From Streptomyces spinoverrucosus (GTDB lineage Bacteria > Actinomycetota > Actinomycetes > Streptomycetales > Streptomycetaceae), in assembly GCF_015712165.1 (NCBI RefSeq), contig NZ_JADPZX010000003.1, positions 62,001 to 126,000 on the forward strand: a stretch of 64,000 nucleotides of DNA, in the 5' to 3' direction. The translations under genes were made by a program, and so were the position numbers. The notes under the pieces are model-generated. The model saw only the letters and a program-made list of their open reading frames with translations. It had not been told where the DNA came from and made no database searches. How positions within the stretch are numbered: position 1 is the first letter of the stretch; each line of letters begins with the position of its first letter. Shown in pieces: positions 25,206-33,760 of the stretch.

Positions 25206-25870
25206 CGGTCGCTCCCCGCCTTCATCGTCAGCGCCATACAGGACCCGACCAGCACGGACGCTCGACTTGCGCTCGACCTCGCCCTGACCGTCCGGCACGA
25301 CGGACACGGCGGTGTCGCCGACGACCTGAGCGATCCCGAAGGGCTCACCGCGTGGGTGCGCTCCCACCCCGGCGCCCTGCCCGATGCCGGCGCCCACACC
25401 GCTGACGCGGAGGCCCTCACCGCCGTCCGCGAGCTGCGCGCGGCCGTCCGCGCCCTCTTCGCCCGAGCGGTACGGCCGGCCGCCCCGAGCCCCGCCGACG
25501 CCTCCCGTCCGCTGCCCGTCCCCGAAGCCCTGACCTGCCTCAACGCCGCGACCGCCCGGACCCCCACCGTCCCCGTCCTGCACGGGCCCGACGACGCCGA
25601 ACCCGTCGTACACCACCGGTCCGCGCACGGGGACGAAGAACTCACCGCGGTGCTCGCGCCGGCCGCCATCGCCTTCCTCGCGAGCCCCGACCGCGACCGG
25701 CTCCGTGCCTGCCACGCACCGCGCCGCGCGCGCTACTTCCTCAAGGAGCACCCCCGGCAGGAGTGGTGCACACCGTCCTGCGGCAACCGCGCCCGAGTGG
25801 CCCGCCACCACGAACGGCACAAGAAGCCCACCCGGGGCCCGTCGTCGCCGCAACGGAGACCGCCCGCCCG
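25206..25870 (+). pseudogene. CGNR zinc-finger (ABATE) protein without clear start or stop
   Basis: The frame encodes a recognisable CGNR regulator-like protein: LALDLALTVRHDG near the N-terminus (the LALDLVNT block of the family) and a C-terminal zinc finger with a CHAPRRARYFL segment and EWCTPSCGNRARVARHHERHKK. However, after the TGA at 25203 no ATG, GTG or TTG occurs in frame until GTG 25356, which lies inside the domain. After the zinc finger the frame stays open to 26474, overlapping the next gene. Either the gene lost its start or ends through indels, or a non-standard start is used. The usual first Cys-x2-Cys pair also reads as a single Cys. I treat it as a probable remnant with uncertain borders. 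Confidence 0.55.
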
Positions 25871-25905
25871 GCGCCGACGACCTGCGGGCACGTACCATTG
25901 GCGGC

Positions 25906-26403
25906 ATGTCGTTCCTCCGCCGCCGCAGTGCCACCCCCGCCGGGCCCGACTTCGACGTGCTGGCCATGGACCCGGGCGACTGGCCCGGCAATCTGGGCGC
26001 GGGCCTGCTGCCCGCCCCCGACGGCACCTGCCAGGGCGTCTTCCTGCGCTACGACCTGTTCGGCGGCCGCGGCCCCGCGATGATCATCGGCAACCTGCCC
26101 GAGGGCTCCCCGGCCCGCGAGGTCGCCGAGGGGCAGATCCCGTTCGAGGTGGCCCAGCTGCTGCTGGCCCTGGAGAACGACGAGGAAGTGACGGTCGTCG
26201 GCACCGAGGACGTGCCGGTGATGCAGGGCGACAACCTGCTCATCGTGCGCCGCCTGAAGCTCTCCGAGAGCCGGATCTCCTGCGTGCAGTTCGACCGCAG
26301 CGACAACGTCCTGGTCACCATCGCCGCCTGGGACCGTCCCATCACCGACGACCTGTACGCCCTGCTGAAGCCGCTCCCGGCGGAGCTGTTCCAGCAGGGC
26401 TGA
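25906..26403 (+). CDS. Conserved hypothetical protein (165 aa)
   Basis: The protein has no signal peptide or membrane segment and I do not recognise a named domain. Its composition (VLAMDPGDWPGNLGAGLLPAPDG at the start, a central EVTVVGTEDVPVMQGDNLLIVRRLKLSESRISCVQF block, and a C-terminal PITDDLYALLKPLPAELF) is that of an ordinary folded mixed alpha/beta protein with strong GC3 bias. The ATG at 25906 is the first in-frame start after the CGNR frame. It ends 4 bp from the convergent amidase gene, so the two transcripts must overlap or share a terminator. Confidence 0.8.
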   Translation: MSFLRRRSATPAGPDFDVLAMDPGDWPGNLGAGLLPAPDGTCQGVFLRYDLFGGRGPAMIIGNLPEGSPAREVAEGQIPFEVAQLLLALENDEEVTVVGTEDVPVMQGDNLLIVRRLKLSESRISCVQFDRSDNVLVTIAAWDRPITDDLYALLKPLPAELFQQG

Positions 26404-26407
26404 GGCG

Positions 26408-28357
26408 CTACGACGACACCTTCACGTCGGCCGCCCGGACGAACGCGACGCGGTGGCCGAACTGGATCTCGTAGTACAGGTCCTTGCCCACCACAACCTT
26501 GTGCCCGTCGGTGGCGAAGGTGACGGCGTAGTAGTACTCGCCGGGCACCTTGTCACCGACGACGTACTTCTGGCCCCTGAGCAGCTCGTACGGCAGCGGG
26601 GACACCGGCTGGGCGGGTACCCCCACCGGGTAGGCGGACGCCTCCGGGTAGGCGCGGCCGTACACCGGAACGCTGTCCAGGCCGTTCTTCGGCGTGACGA
26701 CCAGGCCTTTCGCGGGCACCGCGGTCGGGGCTTTCGCCGGGTTGCGGAACCAGGCCTTCTGCCCCAGGTACCAGATCGCCGTCCAGTCGCCCTGGCGTCC
26801 GGCCACCGCGTACTGCTGACCCGTGGAGACCCGCGAGCCGATGTCGTTGACGCCGGTCGTCGAGTCCCCGCCGCCCGGGCGCAGACCGATGTCCTTGATC
26901 AGCGGGTACGTCTCACCGGGCCCGGAGTACAGCCGTACCGCGCTCGAACCGTGCACCGCGCACGGCTCGCCAGGGGAGGTGCAGCCCGTGTACTCCGGCC
27001 GGTTCGAGGCGTAGTCCGGCAGGATCGTCACCATGGCGCTGCCCGCGCGGGCGGTGGGACCGAAGGGGCGGCCGAGCAGGGTGAAGTAGTGCTGCCAGTC
27101 CCAGTACGGGCCAGGGTCCGTGTGCATGCCACTGACCGTCGACGTGGTCGGGCCGGGCACGTTGTCGTGGCCGAGGATGTGCTGCCGGTCCAGCGGGACC
27201 CCGTACTTCTTGGCGAGGTACCGCACCAGACGCGCCGACGAGCGGTACATCGCCTCCGTGTACCAGGCGTCGGGCGCGGCCAGGAAACCCTCGTGCTCCA
27301 GGCCGATCGACTTGGCGTTGACGTACCAGTTGCCCGCGTGCCAGGCCACGTCCTTCGCCTTGACGTGCTGGGCGATGTGGCCGTCCGTGGAGCGCAGCGA
27401 GTAGTTCCAGGACACGTACGTCGGGTCCTGCACCATGTCGAGGACGCCCTCCCAGGCGCCCTCCGTGTCGTGCACGACGATGTACTCGATGCTCTGCGAC
27501 ACCGGGCGCCCGCCCAGATCGTGGTTGCCGTAGTCGCTGTCGCCGAACTCCTCGTACGGCGCCGGGATCCACTCGCAGGAGACGGTGGCCGGGCATTCGG
27601 TGCCCTCCGCCTCGGGCGTGCGCCGGAGCCGGTCCGCGGCCGGGGTGAGGTGCGGCTGCGGCGCCAGGGAGATGCGCTGCCCGGCGTCCGTGAACCGCTC
27701 CTCGCCGGTGCGGATCACCTCGAACACGTCGTTCGCGTACGCCACCCCGGTCGCCGCGTCGTCGGCGCCCGGGAAACGGGCCACCGCCCCGTACCAGTCC
27801 GCCGGATCGTCGCTCAGCGGCCTGCCCAGCTCCCGCTGCGCGGCCGCGAGCAGCGCGGCACCGCCCGCCACGTTGGCAGCGGGGTCTTCGCGGAGTTGCT
27901 CGGGGCTGAGGCCAGTCAGCTCGGCGGCCCTCGTCAAGGTCTTGAGGCGGGCCGGGAGTTCGGCGTCCTGAGGGAGCTGCACGTCGGGGAGCAGCGGCGG
28001 ACGGGCGTCGTCGCCGCGCGGGTCCTCCGTGCCGTCACTGTGGTGCGGGGCCGTGGCCAGCGCGGTACGGGCGTCGGTGAGGTGCATCGGGCCGTAGCCG
28101 CCGGTCACGCTCGGCGCGCCGCCGTGCCCGTCCCAGCGGGACTGGAGGTAGGAGACCCCGAGCAGCACGCTCTGCGGTACGTCGTACTCCGCGGCGGCCT
28201 GCTCGAACGCCTGCCGCAGCTCACTGTCCGACAGGGCGTCGGACGGGGCCGCGCCGAGCAACGGCAGCAGCAGCGCCGCGGAGGCCACGGCGCCGGCGGT
28301 CCGGCGTGCGCGTCTCGGCCCGGCGGCTCGCTGGGGGTCGGTGGCGGGTCCTCGCAA
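26408..28357 (-). CDS. Secreted N-acetylmuramoyl-L-alanine amidase with SH3-like tail
   Basis: The 649-residue precursor has an Arg-rich signal peptide with the hydrophobic core GAVASAALLLPLLGAA. A helical, lysozyme/transglycosylase-like N-terminal region follows (~45-250, QSVLLGVSYLQSRWDGHGG). The amidase_2/PGRP domain is at ~285-450, with zinc ligands in IVVHDTEG, GLEHEGF with WHAGNW nearby, and HTDPGPYW. Bacterial SH3-like modules end the protein (~460-649). It should cleave the lactyl-alanine bond of peptidoglycan outside the cell. The start is TTG 28357, supported by AGGAGG five to six bases upstream. It is convergent with the 165-aa protein gene. Confidence 0.92.
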   Translation of the reverse strand: MRGPATDPQRAAGPRRARRTAGAVASAALLLPLLGAAPSDALSDSELRQAFEQAAAEYDVPQSVLLGVSYLQSRWDGHGGAPSVTGGYGPMHLTDARTALATAPHHSDGTEDPRGDDARPPLLPDVQLPQDAELPARLKTLTRAAELTGLSPEQLREDPAANVAGGAALLAAAQRELGRPLSDDPADWYGAVARFPGADDAATGVAYANDVFEVIRTGEERFTDAGQRISLAPQPHLTPAADRLRRTPEAEGTECPATVSCEWIPAPYEEFGDSDYGNHDLGGRPVSQSIEYIVVHDTEGAWEGVLDMVQDPTYVSWNYSLRSTDGHIAQHVKAKDVAWHAGNWYVNAKSIGLEHEGFLAAPDAWYTEAMYRSSARLVRYLAKKYGVPLDRQHILGHDNVPGPTTSTVSGMHTDPGPYWDWQHYFTLLGRPFGPTARAGSAMVTILPDYASNRPEYTGCTSPGEPCAVHGSSAVRLYSGPGETYPLIKDIGLRPGGGDSTTGVNDIGSRVSTGQQYAVAGRQGDWTAIWYLGQKAWFRNPAKAPTAVPAKGLVVTPKNGLDSVPVYGRAYPEASAYPVGVPAQPVSPLPYELLRGQKYVVGDKVPGEYYYAVTFATDGHKVVVGKDLYYEIQFGHRVAFVRAADVKVSS

Positions 28358-28617
28358 AGCAGCCTCCTGGGACGGTTGGGCGCGATGGGCCTGCGGGGCC
28401 GGGCGTGTCAGTGGTACCGGCTCGCCGACAATCCGTCAATCATGCGGTCCAGGAGGCGATTTCCCCGGTCAGGGCAGGGTTGTGGGAGTTTCGTGGCGGC
28501 GGCCGACGGGCCTGCGGGGCGTCAGTGGCGTACACCAATGGACCCGGTTCTCACGGCGGCACGACGAGGTCCGCGGTGCGCCGCTGTCCCTGGCGCGCCG
28601 CGGACCGTCATCCCCCT

Positions 28618-29799
28618 TCAGCGAGTGCCGACCGCCGCGCGCACGGCCCGCCGGGCCAGTTGGCAGTCGTCGTGCAGCCGCCGCAGCAGCAGCCGCTGTT
28701 CCTCGCCGGACGGCGCAGCACCCGGGTGGGCCACTCCCGTTGCCGCCGGGGTCGCGTCGTGCATCGAGCGCTGCACGGCCGTCTCGTACGTACGGATCTC
28801 ACGGGTCAGTACGAGCATCAGGTTGACCAGGAACGCGTCCCGCGAGGCCGGTCCCGCGTTCTGGGCGATCTGGCTGATGTGCCGCCGCGCTGCCGGGGCG
28901 TCGCCGAGCACCGACCACAAAGTGGCCAGGTCGTACCCCGGCAGGTACCAGCCGGCGTGCTCCCAGTCCACCAGGACCGGGCCCGCGGGCGACAGCAGGA
29001 TGTTCGACAGCAGCGCGTCGCCGTGACAGAACTGGCCCATGCCCTGCCGGCCCGCGGCGAGCGCGATGCCGTGCAGCAGCTTCTGCAGGTCGCCCAGGTC
29101 CCGGTCGGTGAGCAGCCCCAGCTCGTGGTACCGGGAGATCCGGGCCGCGTAGTCCAGCGGCGCGTCGAACGTGCCCGCGGGGGGCCGCCAGGCGTTCAGC
29201 CGGCAGATCGCGCTGAGCGCCTGCCGGATGTCCGTGCGCGGCGGTGCCTCCGCCGGGTGCCGCTGGAGCGCCGCCGCCCGTCCCGGCATCCGCTCGATGA
29301 CCAGTGTGCAGTTGTCCGGGTCCGCCGCGATCAGCCGGGGCGCCCGCACGGGCGGGCGGTGCCGGACGAACGAGCGGTATGCCGCTATTTCGTGGCGGAT
29401 CCGCTCGGCCCACGCCGGGGACTGGTCCAGTAAACACTTGGCGACGGCCGTACTGCGTCCTGTGGTGCCGACCAGCAGCACCGACCGTCCGCTGCGCCGC
29501 AGTACCTGCACCGGGGCGAACTCCGGGCAGATCCGGTGCACCGAGGCGATCACCGAGCGCAGCTGGGCGCCCTGGGGGCCGGACAAGTCGAGTCTCCCGC
29601 TGAGCGGTTGGGTGCCGAGCCCCGCGGGGCGCCGCGTCCGGCCCGCGCCGAGCACGGGGGCCGTCGGGCGCGCGGGAGCGAGGTAGGGGCCGCCACCACC
29701 CGGCAGGGGGGGCTCTCCCGGCCTCGGGGAGGCGGGAGCCGCGGGGCGCGGGCGCAGCGGCCGGGGCGGGGCGGACACGGAGGACGATGCTGCGTACAT
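28618..29799 (-). CDS. Aminoglycoside phosphotransferase-like (APH) family protein
   Basis: The 393-residue protein has a disordered Pro/Arg-rich N-terminus (~1-65) and an APH/choline-kinase fold. The nucleotide-binding [16 protein letters not shown] strand is followed by AKCLL with the ATP-binding Lys. The Brenner motif reads [14 protein letters not shown], with His-Gly-Asp in place of HGDLHxxN and catalytic Asp at ~267, and the metal-binding Asp is in [10 protein letters not shown]. Phosphorylation of a small molecule or a signalling role is likely; drug resistance cannot be concluded. It is divergent from the NsdA-like regulator gene across 245 bp, which suggests a functional link. Confidence 0.85.
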   Translation of the reverse strand: MYAASSSVSAPPRPLRPRPAAPASPRPGEPPLPGGGGPYLAPARPTAPVLGAGRTRRPAGLGTQPLSGRLDLSGPQGAQLRSVIASVHRICPEFAPVQVLRRSGRSVLLVGTTGRSTAVAKCLLDQSPAWAERIRHEIAAYRSFVRHRPPVRAPRLIAADPDNCTLVIERMPGRAAALQRHPAEAPPRTDIRQALSAICRLNAWRPPAGTFDAPLDYAARISRYHELGLLTDRDLGDLQKLLHGIALAAGRQGMGQFCHGDALLSNILLSPAGPVLVDWEHAGWYLPGYDLATLWSVLGDAPAARRHISQIAQNAGPASRDAFLVNLMLVLTREIRTYETAVQRSMHDATPAATGVAHPGAAPSGEEQRLLLRRLHDDCQLARRAVRAAVGTR

Positions 29800-29955
29800 G
29801 GGCGAGACAGATCCCTTCGTGTGCCTGCGACGTCATTGCGCCACCCGAACCGACCGCCCAGGTGCACCCTGGGGAGTGCACCAGCCGTATCAGGAAGGCG
29901 ACCGGGTCGGGGTGGCGCGTTCCTACCTGACACCCGATGCCCCGTGGCACACCAT

Positions 29956-29985
29956 CTGGCGCACCCTGGCGAACCCTGGCGAATA
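29956..29985. promoter_or_regulatory. Three tandem 10-bp repeats (CTGGCGMACC) upstream of the NsdA-like gene
   Basis: CTGGCGCACC, CTGGCGAACC and CTGGCGAATA follow each other without gaps, 59 bp before the GTG of the regulator. A 10-bp period puts each unit on the same DNA face, as expected for cooperative protein binding. The gap is shared with the divergent APH-like gene. Confidence 0.5.
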
Positions 29986-30044
29986 GTCGCCCGGCAACTC
30001 GCCCCGGGCTACTGTCAACTCAGCCGAGAACCTGGGGGCTTGAC

Positions 30045-31538
30045 GTGAGCGGACAACCCAACACCCGCCTTGCGGACCTGTTCGGCCTGGCCGGCTGGTC
30101 CAAGGGGGAGCTCGCGAGGCTGGTCAACAAGCAGGCGGCGGCCATGGGCCACCCCCAGCTGGCGACCGACACCTCACGGGTGCGGCGTTGGATCGACATG
30201 GGAGAGATCCCGCGCGATCCGGTGCCGCGGGTGCTGGCGGCTCTGTTCACCGAGCGTCTCGGCCGTGTCGTGACCATCGAGGACCTCGGTCTGGTCCGGC
30301 ACGGGCGTACGGGGAAGCGGCAGGGCGACGGGAGTGTGGAACATCCCGACGGCGTGCCGTGGGCGCCCGAACGGACCGCTGCGGTCCTCACCGAATTCAC
30401 GGGAATGGACCTCATGCTCAACCGACGCGGCTTGGTGGGCGCGGGTGCCGTGCTCGCCGCGGGATCCGCACTCAGCAGCGCCATGTACGACTGGCTGCAC
30501 ACCGATCCGGCCCTGGCGGCCGACGCTCCCCATCTCGACGACCCCCTGCACGCCGACTCCGCCGGGTTCGACCGCTACGAGGCCGCCCCCATCGGGTCGC
30601 AGGAGATCGAGGAACTGGAGCGCTCGGTCGAGGTGTTCCGCGCCTGGGACGCGGCCCGCGGCGGCGGGCTCCAGCGCAAGGCGGTCGTGGGCCAGCTCAA
30701 CGAGGTGGGCGGCATGCTCGCCTACCGTCACCCACCCCATCTCCAGCGGCGCCTGTGGGGCGTCGCGGCCAACCTCGCCGTCCTCGCGGGCTGGATGTCG
30801 CACGACGTCGGCCTGGAGCCCACGGCCCAGAAGTACTTCGTCATCGCCGCCCATGCCGCGAGAGAGGGCGGCGACCGGCCCCGCGCCGGCGAGGCGCTCT
30901 CCCGAGCGGCCCGCCAGATGGTGCACCTGGGCCGGCCCGACGACGCGCTGGACCTGATGAAGCTCGCCCAGTCCGGCTCCGGGGAGGAGGTACTGCCCCG
31001 TACGCGGGCGATGTTCCACACCGTCGAGGCGTGGGCCCAGGCGTCCATGGGCAAGGGCCAGGCGATGCGCCGGACCCTCGGTCAGGCGGAGGACCTGTTC
31101 GTCTCCGACAAGGCGGACGTACCGCCGCCCAGCTGGATGCAACTGTTCAACGAGGCGGACCTGTACGGCATGCAGGCCCTGGCCTACCGCACGCTCGCGG
31201 AGTTCGAGCCGGGCGCGGCGGCGCACGCCCAGCACTACGCTGACAAGGCGCTGGCCCTGCGGATCGACGCACAGCAGCGGTCGAAGATCTTCGACTTCCT
31301 GTCCATGGCATCCGCGTGCTTCATCGCGGACGACCCCGAACAGGCAGACCGGTTCGCCCGCCTCGCCCTGATGTCGATGGGGCAGAACTCCTCGCGCCGC
31401 ACCTGGGACCGGCTGCGCCAGATGTACCGGCTCACCGCCGAGTACGCCGAGTACCCGAGGATCCAGCAACTGCGAGAGGAGATCAGGCTGGCGCTGCCCA
31501 AGCCGAAGGGGAGGGGCGGCAACAGCTCACAGGTGTAG
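30045..31538 (+). CDS. NsdA-like TPR regulatory protein
   Basis: The 497-residue protein begins with a cryptic helix-turn-helix-like region (SGQPNTRLADLFGLAGWSKGELARLVNK, then SRVRRWIDMGEIPRDPVPRVLAALF). A short hydrophobic stretch (RRGLVGAGAVLAAGSALSS, ~130-150) and a helical TPR-like C-terminal half follow. This architecture is that of NsdA (SCO5582) and its paralogues in Streptomyces, which repress antibiotic production and sporulation. I recognise the family but cannot tell orthologue from paralogue; the amtB/glnK neighbourhood I recall for nsdA is absent, favouring a paralogue. GTG 30045 follows GGGGG by six bases. Confidence 0.85.
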   Translation: MSGQPNTRLADLFGLAGWSKGELARLVNKQAAAMGHPQLATDTSRVRRWIDMGEIPRDPVPRVLAALFTERLGRVVTIEDLGLVRHGRTGKRQGDGSVEHPDGVPWAPERTAAVLTEFTGMDLMLNRRGLVGAGAVLAAGSALSSAMYDWLHTDPALAADAPHLDDPLHADSAGFDRYEAAPIGSQEIEELERSVEVFRAWDAARGGGLQRKAVVGQLNEVGGMLAYRHPPHLQRRLWGVAANLAVLAGWMSHDVGLEPTAQKYFVIAAHAAREGGDRPRAGEALSRAARQMVHLGRPDDALDLMKLAQSGSGEEVLPRTRAMFHTVEAWAQASMGKGQAMRRTLGQAEDLFVSDKADVPPPSWMQLFNEADLYGMQALAYRTLAEFEPGAAAHAQHYADKALALRIDAQQRSKIFDFLSMASACFIADDPEQADRFARLALMSMGQNSSRRTWDRLRQMYRLTAEYAEYPRIQQLREEIRLALPKPKGRGGNSSQV

Positions 31539-31597
31539 TCCGACGTCCCCATCCATCGACTGCCCGTCCATCAGCTGTCCCCTATGCCGACTGTCGC

Positions 31598-33022
31598 CTA
31601 GGACGTGACCCTGGCGATCAGTACACAGGCGTCGTCCTCGCGTTCGGCCCCGCCGAACTCCTCCACGACCGTCCGCACGCAGTCCTGTGCGGTCCGTGCC
31701 TCGGTGAGGCGCGGGGCCAGGTCGGTGAGGCGGTGCGCGGCCGTTCCGTTGTCGCCGGGCACCAGCCCGTCGGTGTGCAGCAGGATCAGGTCGCCCTCCT
31801 CAAGGGGCTCCTCGGCCTCGCCGTAGGCGGCACCCGAGGTCGCGCCGAGCAGGACGCCGTCCGGTGCGTTCAACCTGCGCCCCGTCCCGTTGCGGAACAG
31901 CAGCGGGGCGGGGTGTCCTGCCTGCGCCCACACCAGCGTGCGGGTTTGGGGGTCGTAGCGGCAGCAGACGGCGCTGCCGAGGGCCGGCTGGACGGTGGTG
32001 TCCAGCAGCTGGTTGAGCAAGGCCAGCAGCCGGCCCGGCCGGGTGCCCGCCATCGCCATGCCGCGCACCGCGCCGAGCAGCATCGCCATGCCCGACGTCA
32101 CCGTGACGCCGTGGCCGGTGAGCTCGCCGACGCTCAGCAGGGTCTCGCCGTCGGGCAGTTCCAGCGCGTCGTACCAGTCGCCGCCGATCAGCGCGCCGGT
32201 CGGGGAGGGCAGACAGCGGGCCGCCAGATCGAGGCTGCGCGGGCCCTGGCGCGGGAGCCGCAGGGCGCCGTGCCACGGCGGCAGCACGGCCTCCTGCAAC
32301 TCGACCGCAAGCCGGTGCTCGGTCTGTGCGACGTGCCGTCGGCGCTCGAGCGAGTCACGGGTCTCGCTCACCGCCTGCTGGCTGCGGCGCAGTTCGCTGA
32401 CGTCCCGCAGCACGGCCCACATGGAGGCGGTGCCGCCGTCAGTGTCGAGCACGGGCTCGCCCATCATGTGCACGGTCCGCACTTCGCCGTCCGGCCGTAC
32501 GATCCGGAACTCGCCGTCGATGCGCTTGGCGTCGACCAGGCAGTCCGTGACCATCGCGGTCAGCATCGGCCGGTCCGCGTCCAGCACCAGCGAGGGCAGC
32601 TCGTCCAGCGTGAGCGGGGGAGCGGCGGGGTCGCGGCCGAGGATCTCGTACAGCTCGCCGGACCAACTGGCCTGGTCCGTCAGCAGGTTCCACTCCGCGC
32701 TGCCGACCCTGCTGAGCAGCGACTCGCCCCGGGGAGCGGGCGGTGGCGTCGGGACCGGCTCCGGCTCGGCCGCCGAGGTCACCGGCGGTGGGCCGTCGCG
32801 CAGTTGGGCCAGGTGCTCGTCGAGATCGTTGAGCTGGTGCAGCGCGAGGTCGTAGAGTGCGCGCTGCCAACGATCCTGTGGGTCCGAACCGTCACTCTGC
32901 GCGTCCCGCCGTACGGCGTCCACGTCGCCCTTGAGTCGCCGCGTCTGCGATATCAGCGCGTCGACCGAGCCGCGTCCTGGCGGCTGGGCGGCTGGGCGGT
33001 CCGCAGAGAGATGGGACGGCAT
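31598..33022 (-). CDS. PAS-SpoIIE (PP2C-type) phosphatase
   Basis: The 474-residue protein has an N-terminal helical region (~1-100), a PAS domain (~105-225, AEWNLLTDQASWSGELYEILGRDP), a short coiled coil, and a SpoIIE/PP2C phosphatase domain (~250-474). The metal-site motif GGDWYDALEL is intact and the C-terminal EREDDACVL pair of aspartates is present. The central motif, normally GDVxGHG, is GELTGHG, an Asp-to-Glu change at a metal ligand. It probably dephosphorylates an anti-sigma antagonist. ATG 33022 follows GGAG with a six-base spacer. It is convergent with the NsdA-like gene and divergent from the SsgA-like gene. Confidence 0.9.
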   Translation of the reverse strand: MPSHLSADRPAAQPPGRGSVDALISQTRRLKGDVDAVRRDAQSDGSDPQDRWQRALYDLALHQLNDLDEHLAQLRDGPPPVTSAAEPEPVPTPPPAPRGESLLSRVGSAEWNLLTDQASWSGELYEILGRDPAAPPLTLDELPSLVLDADRPMLTAMVTDCLVDAKRIDGEFRIVRPDGEVRTVHMMGEPVLDTDGGTASMWAVLRDVSELRRSQQAVSETRDSLERRRHVAQTEHRLAVELQEAVLPPWHGALRLPRQGPRSLDLAARCLPSPTGALIGGDWYDALELPDGETLLSVGELTGHGVTVTSGMAMLLGAVRGMAMAGTRPGRLLALLNQLLDTTVQPALGSAVCCRYDPQTRTLVWAQAGHPAPLLFRNGTGRRLNAPDGVLLGATSGAAYGEAEEPLEEGDLILLHTDGLVPGDNGTAAHRLTDLAPRLTEARTAQDCVRTVVEEFGGAEREDDACVLIARVTS

Positions 33023-33138
33023 GACGCACTCCGATGCGGGGGACGGTACGACAAGGCTGACGGTGGGACCGTTACGACTGTTGCACAGCCCGCGACGCCC
33101 TGTAAGGGATTTGGCAACACACGATACGGTGGTGCTTC

Positions 33139-33150
33139 TGGCATATGCCA
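33139..33150. promoter_or_regulatory. Perfect palindrome TGGCATATGCCA in the divergent SpoIIE / SsgA-like gap
   Basis: A 12-bp perfect palindrome lies inside a larger weak dyad ACGGTGG (33126) … CCACCGT (33148). It sits in the 303-bp gap, 117 bp from the phosphatase start and 175 bp from the SsgA-like start. A regulator site is inferred from symmetry and position only. Confidence 0.4.
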
Positions 33151-33325
33151 CCGTCTTCACGGAGTGCTTGTGGCGTAGGTGCTGAGTACATCGCGTGCGA
33201 GGGCAAGTCGTAGCCTGCGTACGCGAATTGACGGACCGTCGGGTTCGGCGTACCACGCTCATTCGGGTGTTCGACGTACACGCGTTCAAGGTGTACGTGA
33301 GACGCCGGAACGAGCTCGTAAGAGC

Positions 33326-33739
33326 ATGGACATCACTCTCCAGCAGCCCGCCCGCGCCCGGCTGATCACGGCGGAGGAGCGGGAAGTCCCCGTCCCCGTC
33401 ACGCTCCGCTACCTCTCCACCGACCCACTGGCCGTGCACTTCGACTTCCCGCCCGATGCGTGCCTCGACGGCGAGGCCCTCAGCTGGACCTTCGCCCGGT
33501 CCCTGCTCCAGGAGGGCGTGTGCGGTCCGGCCGGGAGCGGTGACGTGCACATCTGGCCGTGCGGACGGGCCCGTACGGTGCTGGAGTTCCACTCGCCGTG
33601 CGGGCTGGCGCTGCTCCAGTTCGACACCGCGGCCCTGCGCCGCTTCCTGCTGCGCACGTACGCGGTCGTCGCGCCCGGCGAGGAGGACGTGGCCGGAGCC
33701 GTCGAGCGCGGGCTCAACAGTCTGTTCGACGGTGCCTGA
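33326..33739 (+). CDS. SsgA-like (SALP) sporulation/cell division regulator
   Basis: The 137-residue protein is of standard SALP length and has the family core: VPVTLRYLSTDPLAVHFDFP at the N-terminus, SWTFARSLLQEGV in the centre, GDVHIWPCGRARTVLEFHSPCGLALLQF, and a C-terminal FLLRTYAVVAPGEE helix. SALPs are confined to morphologically complex actinobacteria; SsgA and SsgB position FtsZ at sporulation, and others act in spore wall maturation. I cannot assign which paralogue this is. It ends 8 bp from the convergent oxidoreductase gene with interlocking hairpins at the junction. A 303-bp upstream gap with a palindrome suggests developmental control. Confidence 0.9.
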   Translation: MDITLQQPARARLITAEEREVPVPVTLRYLSTDPLAVHFDFPPDACLDGEALSWTFARSLLQEGVCGPAGSGDVHIWPCGRARTVLEFHSPCGLALLQFDTAALRRFLLRTYAVVAPGEEDVAGAVERGLNSLFDGA

Positions 33740-33760
33740 CGTCGGCGTCAGCCGCTGACG
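33736..33760. terminator. Alternating CTGACG/CGTCAG hairpins at a convergent junction
   Basis: CTGACG (33736-33741), CGTCAG (33746-33751) and CTGACG (33755-33760) can pair as 1-2 or 2-3 with loops of four and three bases. The arms overlap both stop codons of the convergent genes. The stems are short, so termination is uncertain. Confidence 0.45.

Noticed and set aside
24679..25287. Alternative start region for the CGNR gene in an overlapping frame
   Set aside because: That frame is Arg/Pro-rich and ends at 25287 without any similarity to the CGNR N-terminus; it is a shadow of the universal stress protein gene.
28618..29799. APH-like gene as an antibiotic-resistance determinant
   Set aside because: Only the general kinase fold and a His-Gly-Asp motif are visible; the disordered N-terminus and regulatory neighbour do not point to drug modification.
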